Positions 44,402-53,781 of a stretch of DNA of 64,000 bases are shown here, piece after piece. The stretch covers positions 216,546-280,545 of the forward strand of contig CCRI01000008.1 of the NCBI GenBank assembly GCA_000985875.1. Reading direction: 5' to 3'. The translations under genes and the position numbers were made by a program. Position 1 is the stretch's first letter. Every line of letters begins with the position of its first letter. Under the pieces are notes generated by a model. The model saw nothing but the letters and a program-made list of their open reading frames with translations. It was not told the origin of the DNA and did no database searches. This stretch comes from Neorhizobium galegae bv. officinalis. Its GTDB lineage: Bacteria > Pseudomonadota > Alphaproteobacteria > Rhizobiales > Rhizobiaceae.

Positions 44402-44421
44402 AACCACAATATCTTGTGGTT
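44402..44421. promoter_or_regulatory. NrdR-type box upstream of nrdJ
   Basis: AACCACAA and TTGTGGTT flank TATC, an almost perfect 20-bp palindrome. The central CAATATCTTG fits the NrdR consensus acaCwAtATaTwGtgt. NrdR represses ribonucleotide reductase genes when dATP is high. Confidence 0.7.
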
Positions 44422-44648
44422 ACAAAAGCGTTGCAATCTACGCCTTGACGAATCTCTCGGCTCGTTCGACAGTGTTCCTTACGTTGCGGCGGCGACTGGA
44501 CCGGAATTAACGAGGCCGGTTCTTCTTCGAGTTTGACGGGAAAAGACCATGCAGTCCGGCTATGAGGGGCGGGCTGCTAGCAGGATCTCCGTGCGTCTCG
44601 ATTTTCCGCTCCGGAACAATGGCTGGGACTGGCGGAAAGATTCTGTTA

Positions 44649-44697
44649 ATACTATATGTAGTAGTGTTGCAGCCGTTATCACCACAACATACAGGTT
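44649..44697. promoter_or_regulatory. probable tandem NrdR boxes proximal to nrdJ
   Basis: The first box has CTATATGTAG (44652-44661), a good match to the NrdR core. The second, CAACATACAG (44685-44694), is weaker. Their cores are 33 bp apart, close to the 31-32 bp spacing usual for paired NrdR sites on one DNA face. Confidence 0.6.
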
Positions 44698-44821
44698 GGC
44701 ATCGAAAGATGATCACCTGGGGATCGGAAACATTCAACCGGCTGCGCGCGTCGAACGTGTGGGCTGGAGCGGCACATCTGCGCTCTTCAATCGGGCGCCA
44801 ACTGACGAGGGATTTAAGGCA

Positions 44822-47800
44822 ATGCGCATCGAACGTCGTTTCACCAAGCCAGCCACAGGCGCTTACGGGGAAATCGAATTCCGCAAGGGGATCAGCGAGA
44901 TCCGCAATCCGGACGGCTCGATCGTCTTCCGGCTTGCCGATATCGACGTGCCTGCGCAGTTCTCCCAGGTCGCGACCGACGTTCTGGCGCAGAAGTATTT
45001 CCGCAAGGCCGGCGTTCCGAAGATCCTGAAAAAGGTCGAAGAGAATGACGTCCCCTCCTTCCTGTGGCGCTCTGTAGCTGACACGGAAGCGATGAAGGCC
45101 TTGCCGAAGGAAGAGCAGTACGGTTCCGAAACCGATGCGCGCCAGGTCTTTTCCCGCCTTGCCGGCACCTGGACCTATTGGGGCTGGAAGGGTGGCTATT
45201 TCACCTCCGAAGAAGACGCCGCAGCCTTCATGGACGAGCTTGCCTACATGCTCGCCACCCAGCGCGTCGCCCCGAATTCCCCGCAGTGGTTCAACACCGG
45301 CCTGCACTGGGCCTATGGCATCGACGGCCCCGGCCAGGGCCATTTCTATGTCGATCCCTTCACCGGCAAGCTCACCAAGTCCAAGTCGGCCTATGAGCAT
45401 CCGCAGCCGCATGCCTGCTTCATCCAGTCGGTCGAGGACGATCTCGTCAACGAAGGCGGCATCATGGACCTGTGGGTCCGCGAGGCGCGCCTGTTCAAAT
45501 ACGGCTCCGGCACCGGCTCCAACTTCTCGATGCTGCGCGGCGAAGGCGAAAAGCTGTCCGGCGGCGGCCGCTCCTCCGGCCTGATGAGCTTCCTGAAAAT
45601 CGGCGACCGCGCTGCCGGCGCCATCAAGTCGGGCGGCACGACCCGCCGCGCCGCCAAGATGGTCGTCGTCGATATCGACCATCCGGATATCGAGGAATAC
45701 ATCAACTGGAAGGTCAAGGAAGAACAGAAGGTGGCGGCCCTCGTCACCGGCTCCAAGATCGTCTCCAAGCACCTGAAGGCCATCATGAAGGCCTGCCTCA
45801 ACTGCGAAGGCGGTTCCGGCGACGATTGCTTCGACCCGCTCAAGAACCCTGCCCTCAAGCGCGAGATCAAGGCCGCCAAGAAGGACCAGGTTCCGGAAAA
45901 CTACGTGGGCCGGGTCATCCAGTTCGCCCGCCAGGGCTACAAGGACCTGGAATTCAAGACCTATGACACGGACTGGGATTCGGAAGCCTATCTCACCGTC
46001 TCCGGCCAGAACTCCAACAACTCCGTTTCGCTCAAGGACGACTTTTTGCGCGCCGTCGAGCAGGATGGTGACTGGAACCTGACCGCCCGCAAGGACGGCC
46101 GCGTGATGAAGACGCTGAAGGCCAAGGACCTCTGGGAACAGATCTCCTACGCCGCCTGGGCGTCCGCCGATCCGGGCATCCATTTCAACTCGACGATGAA
46201 CGACTGGCACACGTCGCCGGCCGGTGGCCCGATCCGCGGCTCGAACCCGTGCTCGGAATACATGTTCCTCGACGACACGGCCTGCAACCTCGCCTCCATG
46301 AACCTGCTGCAGTTCAAGGACAAGGCGACCGCCCGCATCAACATCGCCGATTACGAACATGCGACCCGGCTCTGGACCGTCGTGCTCGAAATCTCGGTAA
46401 TGATGGCGCAGTTCCCGTCGCGCCAGATCGCCGAACTCTCCTACCAGTACCGCACGCTCGGCCTCGGCTACGCCAATATCGGCGGCCTCCTGATGTCGAC
46501 CGGCATCGCCTATGACTCTCCGGAAGGCCGCGCCATCGCCGGCTCGCTGACCGCGATCATGACCGGCATTTCCTATGCCACCTCGGCTGAAATCGCCTCC
46601 GAACTCGGTCCCTTCCCGAACTATGCACCGAACCGCGACAGCATGCTGCGGGTCATCCGCAACCATCGCCGCGCCGCCCACGGCGAGACCTCCGGCTACG
46701 AGCAGCTCTCGGTCAACCCGGTCGCGCTGATCCATTCGGAAAACCCGGACCAGGACCTCGTCGCCCATGCCAAGGCCGCCTGGGACAAGGCGCTTGTCCT
46801 CGGCGAACAGCATGGCTACCGCAACGCGCAGGTCTCGGTCATCGCCCCGACCGGCACGATCGGCCTCGTCATGGATTGCGACACGACCGGCATCGAGCCC
46901 GATTTCGCGCTCGTCAAGTTCAAGAAGCTCGCCGGCGGCGGCTACTGGAAGATCATCAACGGCGCCGTTCCGGAAGCGCTGCGCACCCTCGGCTACACCG
47001 AAAGCCAGATCGCCGAGATCGAGGCCTATGCGGTCGGCCATGGCAACATCAACCAGGCGCCCGGCATCAACCCCGGCTCGCTGAAGGCCAAGGGTTTCAC
47101 CGATGAGAAGATCGAAGCGATCAACAGCGCCACCAAGGCTGCCTTCGACATCAAGTTCGTCTTCAATCAGTGGACTTTGGGAGCCGACTTCCTGAAGAAC
47201 ACGCTCAAGGTTTCCGACGAGCAGCTCTCCGACATCAGCTTCAACCTGCTCGAACATATCGGTTTCTCCAAGAAGGACATCGAAGCCGCCAACATCCATG
47301 TCTGCGGCGCGATGACGCTCGAAGGCGCGCCCTTCCTGAAGGCCGAACATCTGCCTGTCTTCGATTGCGCCAATCCCTGCGGCAAGATCGGCAAGCGTTA
47401 TCTCTCGGTCGAGAGCCATATCCGGATGATGGCGGCTGCCCAGCCGTTCATCTCGGGCGCGATCTCCAAGACGATCAACATGCCGAACGACGCGACCGTC
47501 GAGGATTGCGGCTCCGCCTACATGCTGTCCTGGAAGCTTGGCCTGAAAGCCAACGCTCTCTATCGCGACGGCTCGAAGCTTTCGCAGCCGCTCAACTCGT
47601 CGCTGATCGCCGATGACGATGCGGAAGACGCCGTCGAGGAACTGCTGGCCCAGCCGGCAGCCGCCCAGGCCGTGACGATCACCGAAAAGATCGTCGAGCG
47701 GATCATCGAAAAGGTCGTCCGCAGCCAGGAAAAGCTGCCCGGCCGCCGTAAGGGTTATACCCAGAAGGCAAAGATCGGCGGTCACACCATCTTCCTGCGC

Positions 47801-48634
47801 ACCGGCGAATACGACGACGGCCGCCTCGGCGAAATCTTCCTCGACATGAACAAGGAAGGTTCGGCGCTGCGCGCCTTCATCAACAACTTCGCGATCTCCG
47901 TCTCGCTCGGCCTGCAGTATGGCGTGCCGCTCGAGGAATATGTCGACGCGTTCACCTTCACCAAGTTCGAACCGGCCGGCATCGTCACGGGCAATGACGC
48001 GATCAAGAACGCCACGTCCATCCTCGACTACGTGTTCCGCGAACTGGCGATCTCCTATCTCGGCCGCCACGACCTCGCGCATGTCGATACGTCGGACTTC
48101 TCCAACACCGCGCTCGGCCGCGGCGTCTCGGAAGGCAAGGCGGACGTGGTTTCCAAGGGCCTGACCCGCGGCTACAAGCCGACCCTCGTCTCCGGCACCG
48201 GCGGCGACCGCCCGGCCGCCGACATCAAGGGCTCGGCCACCGCCGCCCCTGCCCGCGCCTCGGCCGGCACCAACGTCACCGCCTTTGCCGGTGCCGCCGC
48301 CCGCAAGCTGGAACCGACGGTCGCCATCTCCACCTCCGAAATCGTCTCCTTCAAGCGGGACTACGAGGAGCGCGCCAAGGAACTCGCCGAAGAGATCGTC
48401 GAGGAACTGGCCGAGGAACAGGCCGCCACCACCGCCCTCTTCTCCGACAAGGCCGCCGACGAGGCAGCCGCGGCGAAGACCGAAGCCAAAAAGGTCGAAA
48501 ACGAACGCCGCATGCGCTCGATCGCTCAAGGCTATACGGGCAACATGTGCGGCGAGTGCCAGAACTTCACGATGGTTCGCAACGGGACTTGCGAGAAATG
48601 TGACACTTGCGGTGCGACGAGCGGTTGCAGCTGA
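44822..48634 (+). CDS. nrdJ: vitamin B12-dependent ribonucleotide reductase (class II)
   Basis: A 1270-residue adenosylcobalamin-dependent reductase making deoxyribonucleotides independently of oxygen. [10 protein letters not shown] starts the alphaproteobacterial type. Substrate-site motifs include [33 protein letters not shown] and [21 protein letters not shown], where the cysteine forms the thiyl radical site region. After ~950 residues come the extra C-terminal domains, ending in a cysteine cluster ([17 protein letters not shown]) that shuttles reducing equivalents. ATG at 44822 is chosen over upstream frame extension, which runs through the NrdR boxes. It is probably the main or sole nrd gene of the organism. 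Confidence 0.96.
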   Translation: MRIERRFTKPATGAYGEIEFRKGISEIRNPDGSIVFRLADIDVPAQFSQVATDVLAQKYFRKAGVPKILKKVEENDVPSFLWRSVADTEAMKALPKEEQYGSETDARQVFSRLAGTWTYWGWKGGYFTSEEDAAAFMDELAYMLATQRVAPNSPQWFNTGLHWAYGIDGPGQGHFYVDPFTGKLTKSKSAYEHPQPHACFIQSVEDDLVNEGGIMDLWVREARLFKYGSGTGSNFSMLRGEGEKLSGGGRSSGLMSFLKIGDRAAGAIKSGGTTRRAAKMVVVDIDHPDIEEYINWKVKEEQKVAALVTGSKIVSKHLKAIMKACLNCEGGSGDDCFDPLKNPALKREIKAAKKDQVPENYVGRVIQFARQGYKDLEFKTYDTDWDSEAYLTVSGQNSNNSVSLKDDFLRAVEQDGDWNLTARKDGRVMKTLKAKDLWEQISYAAWASADPGIHFNSTMNDWHTSPAGGPIRGSNPCSEYMFLDDTACNLASMNLLQFKDKATARINIADYEHATRLWTVVLEISVMMAQFPSRQIAELSYQYRTLGLGYANIGGLLMSTGIAYDSPEGRAIAGSLTAIMTGISYATSAEIASELGPFPNYAPNRDSMLRVIRNHRRAAHGETSGYEQLSVNPVALIHSENPDQDLVAHAKAAWDKALVLGEQHGYRNAQVSVIAPTGTIGLVMDCDTTGIEPDFALVKFKKLAGGGYWKIINGAVPEALRTLGYTESQIAEIEAYAVGHGNINQAPGINPGSLKAKGFTDEKIEAINSATKAAFDIKFVFNQWTLGADFLKNTLKVSDEQLSDISFNLLEHIGFSKKDIEAANIHVCGAMTLEGAPFLKAEHLPVFDCANPCGKIGKRYLSVESHIRMMAAAQPFISGAISKTINMPNDATVEDCGSAYMLSWKLGLKANALYRDGSKLSQPLNSSLIADDDAEDAVEELLAQPAAAQAVTITEKIVERIIEKVVRSQEKLPGRRKGYTQKAKIGGHTIFLRTGEYDDGRLGEIFLDMNKEGSALRAFINNFAISVSLGLQYGVPLEEYVDAFTFTKFEPAGIVTGNDAIKNATSILDYVFRELAISYLGRHDLAHVDTSDFSNTALGRGVSEGKADVVSKGLTRGYKPTLVSGTGGDRPAADIKGSATAAPARASAGTNVTAFAGAAARKLEPTVAISTSEIVSFKRDYEERAKELAEEIVEELAEEQAATTALFSDKAADEAAAAKTEAKKVENERRMRSIAQGYTGNMCGECQNFTMVRNGTCEKCDTCGATSGCS

Positions 48635-48748
48635 TTTTGTAAATAGCTGAAGGAAAACAGCCCTGTGTGTCGCGTCCAACCAAACGTGAGCGACCGCTCA
48701 ACTAGACTGGATTTTCCGGCGTAGTTGATCGGGAGGCCACCAGAAACA

Positions 48749-48776
48749 TTCCCGCCAGCGCCAGTGCTGGCGGGAA
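48749..48776. repeat. strong hairpin between nrdJ and the CBASS operon
   Basis: TTCCCGCCAGC and GCTGGCGGGAA form a perfect 11-bp stem with a 6-nt loop. It lies 115 bp after nrdJ and 48 bp before the first defence gene, marking the junction of core and accessory DNA. It could be the nrdJ terminator, but no T tract follows. Confidence 0.6.
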
Positions 48777-48823
48777 ATCCTCAAAAGAACAAATCAGGAA
48801 TCAACCGGCAGAGGTGCACGGCA

Positions 48824-50326
48824 GTGGCAGACGCGGTGATTGCAAACTGGGACGGTCATGACTATCAGGCCCGTTTCTTCTGGATCCATGCTTCTGGGCT
48901 TCGCGATCCGGAGAAGGCTCACGTCGTGGAAGTGTCCTACGAAGCGGACGGGCCGAAAGGTTTCGACGACGTCGTCGTGCGCTACGATCCCGGCTTGGAA
49001 GCGCGCCGCTCGTTTCGCGTCCGGCATGCCCATCATCAGATAAAGTACCACGTCAATCAGTCGGGACGTTTCGGATACGCCGACCTGATCGAGCCGGACT
49101 TCATCGGCGCCGAGAAAGTTTCCATTCTGCAGCGGCTTCGAGATGCGGTGAGGAAATCTGCTCCTGGCTCGACCTTCACCCTCGTGACCACCGATCGGAT
49201 CTTCGACAATGATCCGCTCAACAAGCTTATCAGGAAGAGCGATAACGCGCTCGACGTTGATAAGCTCTTCGACGGCACCACCGATCGCAGCACAATGGGC
49301 AAAATCCGGAAGCTGTGGCGCGAACACCTCGGCCTTTCAAGCGACGAGGAACTCCGGGAGATCGTCGACACCTTCCATCTCATCGATAGCTACCATTCTC
49401 TGGAGGCTATGCGGGAGAACGTTGACCTTTACTTCAAGCTTGTCGGGTTGGCCGCCGGGGGTAACACGCTGGAGTTCAAGTTCGACGGAGCGGCGCGGAA
49501 GCTGAAGGCGACGCAACGCAACGTCCTTACGAGAGAAGCATTCGACGAGCTCTGCCTTGAACAGGGCTGGATCAGGGCAACGCAGCCGGAGGATCGCAAG
49601 AACATTGCAGTGCGCTCCTTCAGCGATGGCCCCACCGACTACCTCGACGCCTCTCCGGAAAACACACTCTCTCTGCTGCACCTTTTCGACGACCGCCACC
49701 TTCAGGCCGGTGCGGACTGGAACTCGGAGGTGCGGCCAGCGATCGAGGAGTTCCTTGTCCGTGTGAGGCAGACAGACAAGAACATCCGTCTATTTCTGAA
49801 CAGCCATTCGTCTATCGCTTTTCTGGCGGGGGCCCTTCTCGGGTTCAAGACGACGACGCATGTGGAACTCAATCAAAAAGGTCGCGGTCCTACGTCGGTG
49901 TGGCGTTCCGACGATGGCAAGACTGGGCCTCCGGCGACCACCGAGCTTCACCAGATCGGCGGCGGCGAGGATATCGCAGTTGTGATTAGCCTGTCTCGGA
50001 ATGCGTTCCCGGATGTCGTCGATTATGCCAAAGCCCGCCTCCCGGACGTCGGGCGACTACTCCATGTCGTCGCGGCAAACGGCGCCGGTCAGCAGTCGCT
50101 CGCAGGCGGGCAGCACGCTGCAGAACTTGCTGACCAGATTGCCGAGGCGCTGAAGGCGGCCCGACCGAAGTTCGGAAGCCGACGGCACTTCTTCATATCG
50201 GCTCCGAACGCCTTCACCTTCTTCATGGGCCAGCACCGCGACGCGATGGGGCCGGTGACATTGTACGAGTTTGATTTCAAGGGTGCCGTGGACGGCAGCT
50301 ACCACCCTTCTTTCAGGATAGATTGA
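48824..50326 (+). CDS. cap4: CBASS effector: nuclease-SAVED protein (Cap4-like)
   Basis: A 500-residue effector of a CBASS antiphage system. The N-terminal ~150 residues look like a DUF4297-type PD-(D/E)xK nuclease: Asp48/Asp49 in KGFDDVVVRYD and Gln72-x-Lys74 in HHQIKYHV. The C-terminal ~190 residues are a SAVED domain, which binds the cyclic oligonucleotide messenger: HSSIAFLAGALLGF, VISLSRNAFPDVVDY, HFFISAPNAFTFFMGQH, VTLYEFDF. On phage infection the messenger should assemble and activate the nuclease to degrade DNA. GTG at 48824 follows AGAGGTG; the frame is open upstream but that part crosses the hairpin. The cdn gene starts 2 bp after its stop. Confidence 0.88.
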   Translation: MADAVIANWDGHDYQARFFWIHASGLRDPEKAHVVEVSYEADGPKGFDDVVVRYDPGLEARRSFRVRHAHHQIKYHVNQSGRFGYADLIEPDFIGAEKVSILQRLRDAVRKSAPGSTFTLVTTDRIFDNDPLNKLIRKSDNALDVDKLFDGTTDRSTMGKIRKLWREHLGLSSDEELREIVDTFHLIDSYHSLEAMRENVDLYFKLVGLAAGGNTLEFKFDGAARKLKATQRNVLTREAFDELCLEQGWIRATQPEDRKNIAVRSFSDGPTDYLDASPENTLSLLHLFDDRHLQAGADWNSEVRPAIEEFLVRVRQTDKNIRLFLNSHSSIAFLAGALLGFKTTTHVELNQKGRGPTSVWRSDDGKTGPPATTELHQIGGGEDIAVVISLSRNAFPDVVDYAKARLPDVGRLLHVVAANGAGQQSLAGGQHAAELADQIAEALKAARPKFGSRRHFFISAPNAFTFFMGQHRDAMGPVTLYEFDFKGAVDGSYHPSFRID

Positions 50327-50328
50327 AA

Positions 50329-51486
50329 ATGGAACTGAAGTCGCAATTCAACGAGTTTCTTCGCGAGATCCGGCCGACAGACAGGCAGAAGGAAGACTGG
50401 AAAACCGGGTCGAATACTCTGCGCTCACGCCTGCAGGCGGATGAGACTCTGAGCCCGATCGTGATCGCAACATTCCTTCAGGGAAGCGTGCGGCGTTCGA
50501 CCGCCATTCGTCCGACGGGCGACAAGAGACCGGACGTGGACGTCGTCGTCGTTACTGACATCGACTATCACAAGACGACGCCGCAGCAGGCGATGGACAA
50601 GTTCGTCCCCTTCTTGAACAAGTTCTATCCTGGAAAGTGGCGGCCCCAGGGCCGGTCGTTCGGGATCGAACTTTCTTACGTAGACCTCGACCTCGTCATC
50701 ACCGCACTTCCCACCGATCCCGCTTCGAGACAGGCTATGGAAAGGTTGTACCGTTCGACCTCGGTGTTGACTAACGACACTCTCGAAGACGACATGTCCT
50801 GGCGGCTCAATAGCCGTTGGCAACCCACGGCCTTCGGCAATCAGCCGCAATTGCTCGACGACGAGCCCACCGGCAACTGGCGGCCTAACCCGCTTTTCCT
50901 GCCTGACCGAGACGTCGGAAACTGGGGACGGACTCATCCGCTTGCCCAGATCCAGTGGACCGCACAGAACAACCGTATCTGCAACGGCCACTACGTCAAC
51001 ATCGTCCGATCGACGAAATGGTGGCGGCAGAACGCCGAGAACATGCCGAAATACCCCAAGGGCTATCCTCTGGAGCACATGATCGGCCACGTTCTTCTGG
51101 ATGGAACATCGTCGATGGCTGCGGGGATCGTGCAGGTATTCGAAACGATGCGCGACAAGTGGCAGTTCAATGCCGCCTGGGACATGGTTCCGGAACTTGC
51201 GGACCACGGCGTGCCGGAGCACAACGTCCTGAAGCGGCTCTCGTCGGAAGACTTCAAGGCGTTTCATGCGGCCATCACTAATGCTGCGGGACAGGCACGC
51301 GCGGCCCTTGATGAGGAAGATGCGCAGGAAAGCGGACGCCTCTGGCAGAAGCTCTTCGGCACAAAGTTTCCAATTCCGGGGCCGAACGGCGGCGACAGGA
51401 AGACCGGGTTCTTCGTACCGCCGACGAAAGCTGCCGAGCCGGTGCGAACTGACAGGTTTGCCTCGCGCACGGACAGGTTCGCCTGA
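50329..51486 (+). CDS. cdnD: CBASS CD-NTase (cGAS/DncV-like nucleotidyltransferase)
   Basis: A 385-residue enzyme predicted to make a cyclic di- or trinucleotide on phage infection. Active-site elements are intact: Gly52-Ser53 in FLQGSVRRST, Asp69 and Asp71 in RPDVDVVVV, and the third acid in YVDLDLVIT. Pairing with a Cap4-like effector suggests clade D and a trinucleotide product, but this is inference. The C-terminus ends RTDRFASRTDRFA, a hexapeptide tandem duplication; in type II CBASS Cap2 joins the CD-NTase C-terminus to targets, so the tail is functionally important. ATG at 50329 is 2 bp after cap4; Cap2 starts 8 bp after its stop. Confidence 0.92.
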   Translation: MELKSQFNEFLREIRPTDRQKEDWKTGSNTLRSRLQADETLSPIVIATFLQGSVRRSTAIRPTGDKRPDVDVVVVTDIDYHKTTPQQAMDKFVPFLNKFYPGKWRPQGRSFGIELSYVDLDLVITALPTDPASRQAMERLYRSTSVLTNDTLEDDMSWRLNSRWQPTAFGNQPQLLDDEPTGNWRPNPLFLPDRDVGNWGRTHPLAQIQWTAQNNRICNGHYVNIVRSTKWWRQNAENMPKYPKGYPLEHMIGHVLLDGTSSMAAGIVQVFETMRDKWQFNAAWDMVPELADHGVPEHNVLKRLSSEDFKAFHAAITNAAGQARAALDEEDAQESGRLWQKLFGTKFPIPGPNGGDRKTGFFVPPTKAAEPVRTDRFASRTDRFA

Positions 51487-51494
51487 GGTCACAA

Positions 51495-53273
51495 TTGCCG
51501 TTCGTCCCTCCCATCCTTGAGGCCGTCACCGACAGGCTCGCCGGGCATGCTCGAATCGCCTGTCTCGGGCCATGGTCCTGTCACAAGGCCGGCGAATGGT
51601 CCCTTCCGGTTCGTGCTTGCCATGAGGTGGAGCCGACGGCCGGCGTGCCATCTGAGACGGCTTGGTTCGTCGTCTACGAGACAGGCTCCAACGATGTTAC
51701 AGTCTATCCCGCGAAGGTTGGTGGGATATCGCTCACGTTTCAGCACCAGACACTGAACGACGACGGCCCGGCGGATAGGCCGTGGCGACTCGGGAATCCA
51801 TGCCTTCATCGTCCCGCCGCGACATTCGGGCGCCAGTCTTGGAACGGCGAGCCGGACGCGCCCGACGAAAAGATCGTCTGGTACCTTGAACGTCTGCTCC
51901 TGTGGCTCGACGCGGCAGCCACCGACACCCTCGTTCTTGATGGCGACCCGTTCGAACTGCCCTGGCGGCCGGGGGCAGCAAGCTTTCCTGTCGTGGGCTT
52001 TGTTGGCGCGGACGACGATCTCGTGTTCTGGAAGCAGCGGAGGAGCGACTGGGGATGGGCTGATATTGCCAAGCTGCCGATGGCCAGATTCACCTACGCC
52101 ATCAAGCGATTCCGCGACCGCCAGTCGACTACGATCAGACAACCGACCTGGGGCCACCACATTTCCGCGGCGCCGGTGACCCATACGGCTATCTGGATTT
52201 CGCTCGATCGACTTCCGGTCCTGCCGCCCTGGCAGCTACCACGAACATGGGCGGAGCTGTCATCCATCGTGAACTCGAGCGGTATCGACCTTCCCACCGT
52301 CTTCGAGGAGGCCGGCACCGAAAGGAGACGTCGGACGGCGCACGGCGGAGAGCATTTGCTGATCCTGGGATTTCCAATCGCAGATCGCGTAGGCCTCGCG
52401 CCATCACGCCACCACTGGCTCGCAGTAGGTTCCGTCGAACTCTCAGACAGGAAGACCAAGAGAGACGGCTTTCGAGCGAACGAGGCGGCTCGTCGACTAC
52501 TGGATCGCGCGCGGCCCACCGCCAAGACGCGGCTCAAATGGCTGCGTACCGCTAGCTGGGAGCCGGAGGAGTTGCGGTCGCGCTCCGGTGGTTCCAAAAA
52601 ACTGTCCTCTATGCGCGTACTGATCATTGGTGCGGGTGCTCTCGGTAGCGCGGTTGCAGAGAACCTTGTCCGGATGGGAATCACGGACATGGGCGTCCTT
52701 GATGAGGATATCTTGGACGTAGGCAATCTTACTCGGCACGCATTGAGCCTCGATGCCGTCGGCCACGGGAAGGCCGAGGCGCTCGCCCGCACCCTCTCGG
52801 CATCCATGCCCGACGCGAGGGTCGAAGGCCTCGGCTTCGGATTTCCGCCGACCGATCGCCGCTTGATCGAGAGGCTCCAGGTCTACGACGTCGTGATTGA
52901 CTGCACCGCATCCGACCGCGTCCTGGACACCATGGCCCGGTTCGACTGGGGCGGAGAAAAGATCTTCGTCTCTCTCGCCATGACATGGCAAGCGGAAGGA
53001 TTGCTGTTTTTTACGGCATCGGAGAGCTCCTTCCCGGCGATCGATGCGAAAGAACGGTTCTCAAAGATGAACGTCCCACCGGCGGACGTGGACGGCGCTT
53101 CGATGGAAGGAATAGGATGCTGGCATCCCGTCTTTCCCGCAACTGCTGCCGATGTCGGCCTATGGGCGGCGATAGCAACGAAGGAGGTCATGAAATCTGT
53201 GGAGAAACCACGGCGCGGTTGCGTGTATTTCCAGCAGATGCCGGATGGGGCGGTAGTCAGACATGATGGATGA
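51495..53273 (+). CDS. cap2: CBASS Cap2, E2-E1 ubiquitin-ligase-like fusion
   Basis: A 592-residue two-part enzyme. Residues ~1-160 are an E2-like domain with candidate catalytic Cys103 in RLGNPCLHRP. After a linker (~170-370), residues ~375-592 form a ThiF/E1 adenylation domain: MRVLIIGAGALGSAVAENLV binds ATP, DILDVGNLTRH has the conserved arginine, and Cys542 in EGIGCWHPVFPA is the likely thioester cysteine. Cap2 activates the CD-NTase C-terminus and conjugates it to a target, priming messenger synthesis. The start is TTG at 51495 after GAGGT. Its end overlaps cap3. Confidence 0.9.
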   Translation: MPFVPPILEAVTDRLAGHARIACLGPWSCHKAGEWSLPVRACHEVEPTAGVPSETAWFVVYETGSNDVTVYPAKVGGISLTFQHQTLNDDGPADRPWRLGNPCLHRPAATFGRQSWNGEPDAPDEKIVWYLERLLLWLDAAATDTLVLDGDPFELPWRPGAASFPVVGFVGADDDLVFWKQRRSDWGWADIAKLPMARFTYAIKRFRDRQSTTIRQPTWGHHISAAPVTHTAIWISLDRLPVLPPWQLPRTWAELSSIVNSSGIDLPTVFEEAGTERRRRTAHGGEHLLILGFPIADRVGLAPSRHHWLAVGSVELSDRKTKRDGFRANEAARRLLDRARPTAKTRLKWLRTASWEPEELRSRSGGSKKLSSMRVLIIGAGALGSAVAENLVRMGITDMGVLDEDILDVGNLTRHALSLDAVGHGKAEALARTLSASMPDARVEGLGFGFPPTDRRLIERLQVYDVVIDCTASDRVLDTMARFDWGGEKIFVSLAMTWQAEGLLFFTASESSFPAIDAKERFSKMNVPPADVDGASMEGIGCWHPVFPATAADVGLWAAIATKEVMKSVEKPRRGCVYFQQMPDGAVVRHDG

Positions 53274-53781
53274 TCGGTCTTCCATAAAGTTCGAAAGCCG
53301 GCTGCCCGGAGTCGTGGTGAATCTATCGAGAGAGGCCATCTCCATGATCGAGCAGCAAGCTCTCGCCTCACCGGAAAACGAGACCGGAGGTATCCTGATC
53401 GGGCGGTACGACTACGCAAACGACCGAGCGGTGGTGCTGGCCGCGACGCAAAGGCCGACAGACTCCGAAATCGGAAGGACTTGGTTCCGGCGAGGTTCCA
53501 GCGGATTGAAGCAGCTCCTGCGCGAGCGTTGGAAGAGTGGCGAATACTACGTGGGAGAATGGCACTCGCATCCAGGCGGGTCTCCCGAACCAAGCAGCAG
53601 CGACGTCCGAGAGATGCGGGCAATCTCCAGAAACCCGGTTTACGCATGTTCGAAACCGATCTTGATCATCGCCGGTACCGTCGGCAATTCCGTTTCACTT
53701 TCCGTCAGCGTTATGGAGGCTGGTCTCCTCGTCCGGTTCAGGACACAACGATACGGGCACACAGCGATGGAGATGAAATGA
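53263..53781 (+). CDS. cap3: CBASS Cap3, JAMM/MPN-type deconjugating protease
   Basis: A 172-residue JAB1/MPN metalloprotease. The zinc site is complete: Glu40 in ENETGGILIG and the HxHP-x(n)-S-x2-D motif in EWHSHPGGSPEPSSSD (His101, His103, Asp114). Cap3 enzymes cleave the CD-NTase-target linkage made by Cap2, so limiting activation. It overlaps cap2 at its start (ATG ATG at 53263-53268) and the next gene at its stop (ATGA). Cap2 and Cap3 together define the system as type II CBASS. Confidence 0.92.
   Translation: MMDDRSSIKFESRLPGVVVNLSREAISMIEQQALASPENETGGILIGRYDYANDRAVVLAATQRPTDSEIGRTWFRRGSSGLKQLLRERWKSGEYYVGEWHSHPGGSPEPSSSDVREMRAISRNPVYACSKPILIIAGTVGNSVSLSVSVMEAGLLVRFRTQRYGHTAMEMK

Larger units (their letters stand above)
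43967..44821. other. long regulatory region upstream of nrdJ
   Basis: About 850 bp without a supported gene. It contains GC-rich inverted repeats around 44,055-44,130, a possible DnaA box (44387-44395), an NrdR-type box (44402-44421) and a further NrdR-type pair (44649-44697). Open frames in it lack ribosome sites and recognisable protein content. No cobalamin-riboswitch B12 box was seen. Confidence 0.5.

Noticed and set aside
43967..44821. cobalamin riboswitch upstream of nrdJ
   Set aside because: No B12-box sequence (AGCCACTG-like or GCCACTG) was found, and B12-dependent reductases are not usually the riboswitch-controlled form.
44507..48679. 1390-residue open frame on the minus strand
   Set aside because: It is antisense to nrdJ; composition (runs of Gly, Ala, Asp, Val) and lack of any motif show it is a by-product of high GC.
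48725..48823. N-terminal extension of the Cap4-like gene
   Set aside because: It would begin with TTG and be translated through a strong hairpin; GTG at 48824 has a better ribosome site and begins near the expected domain start.
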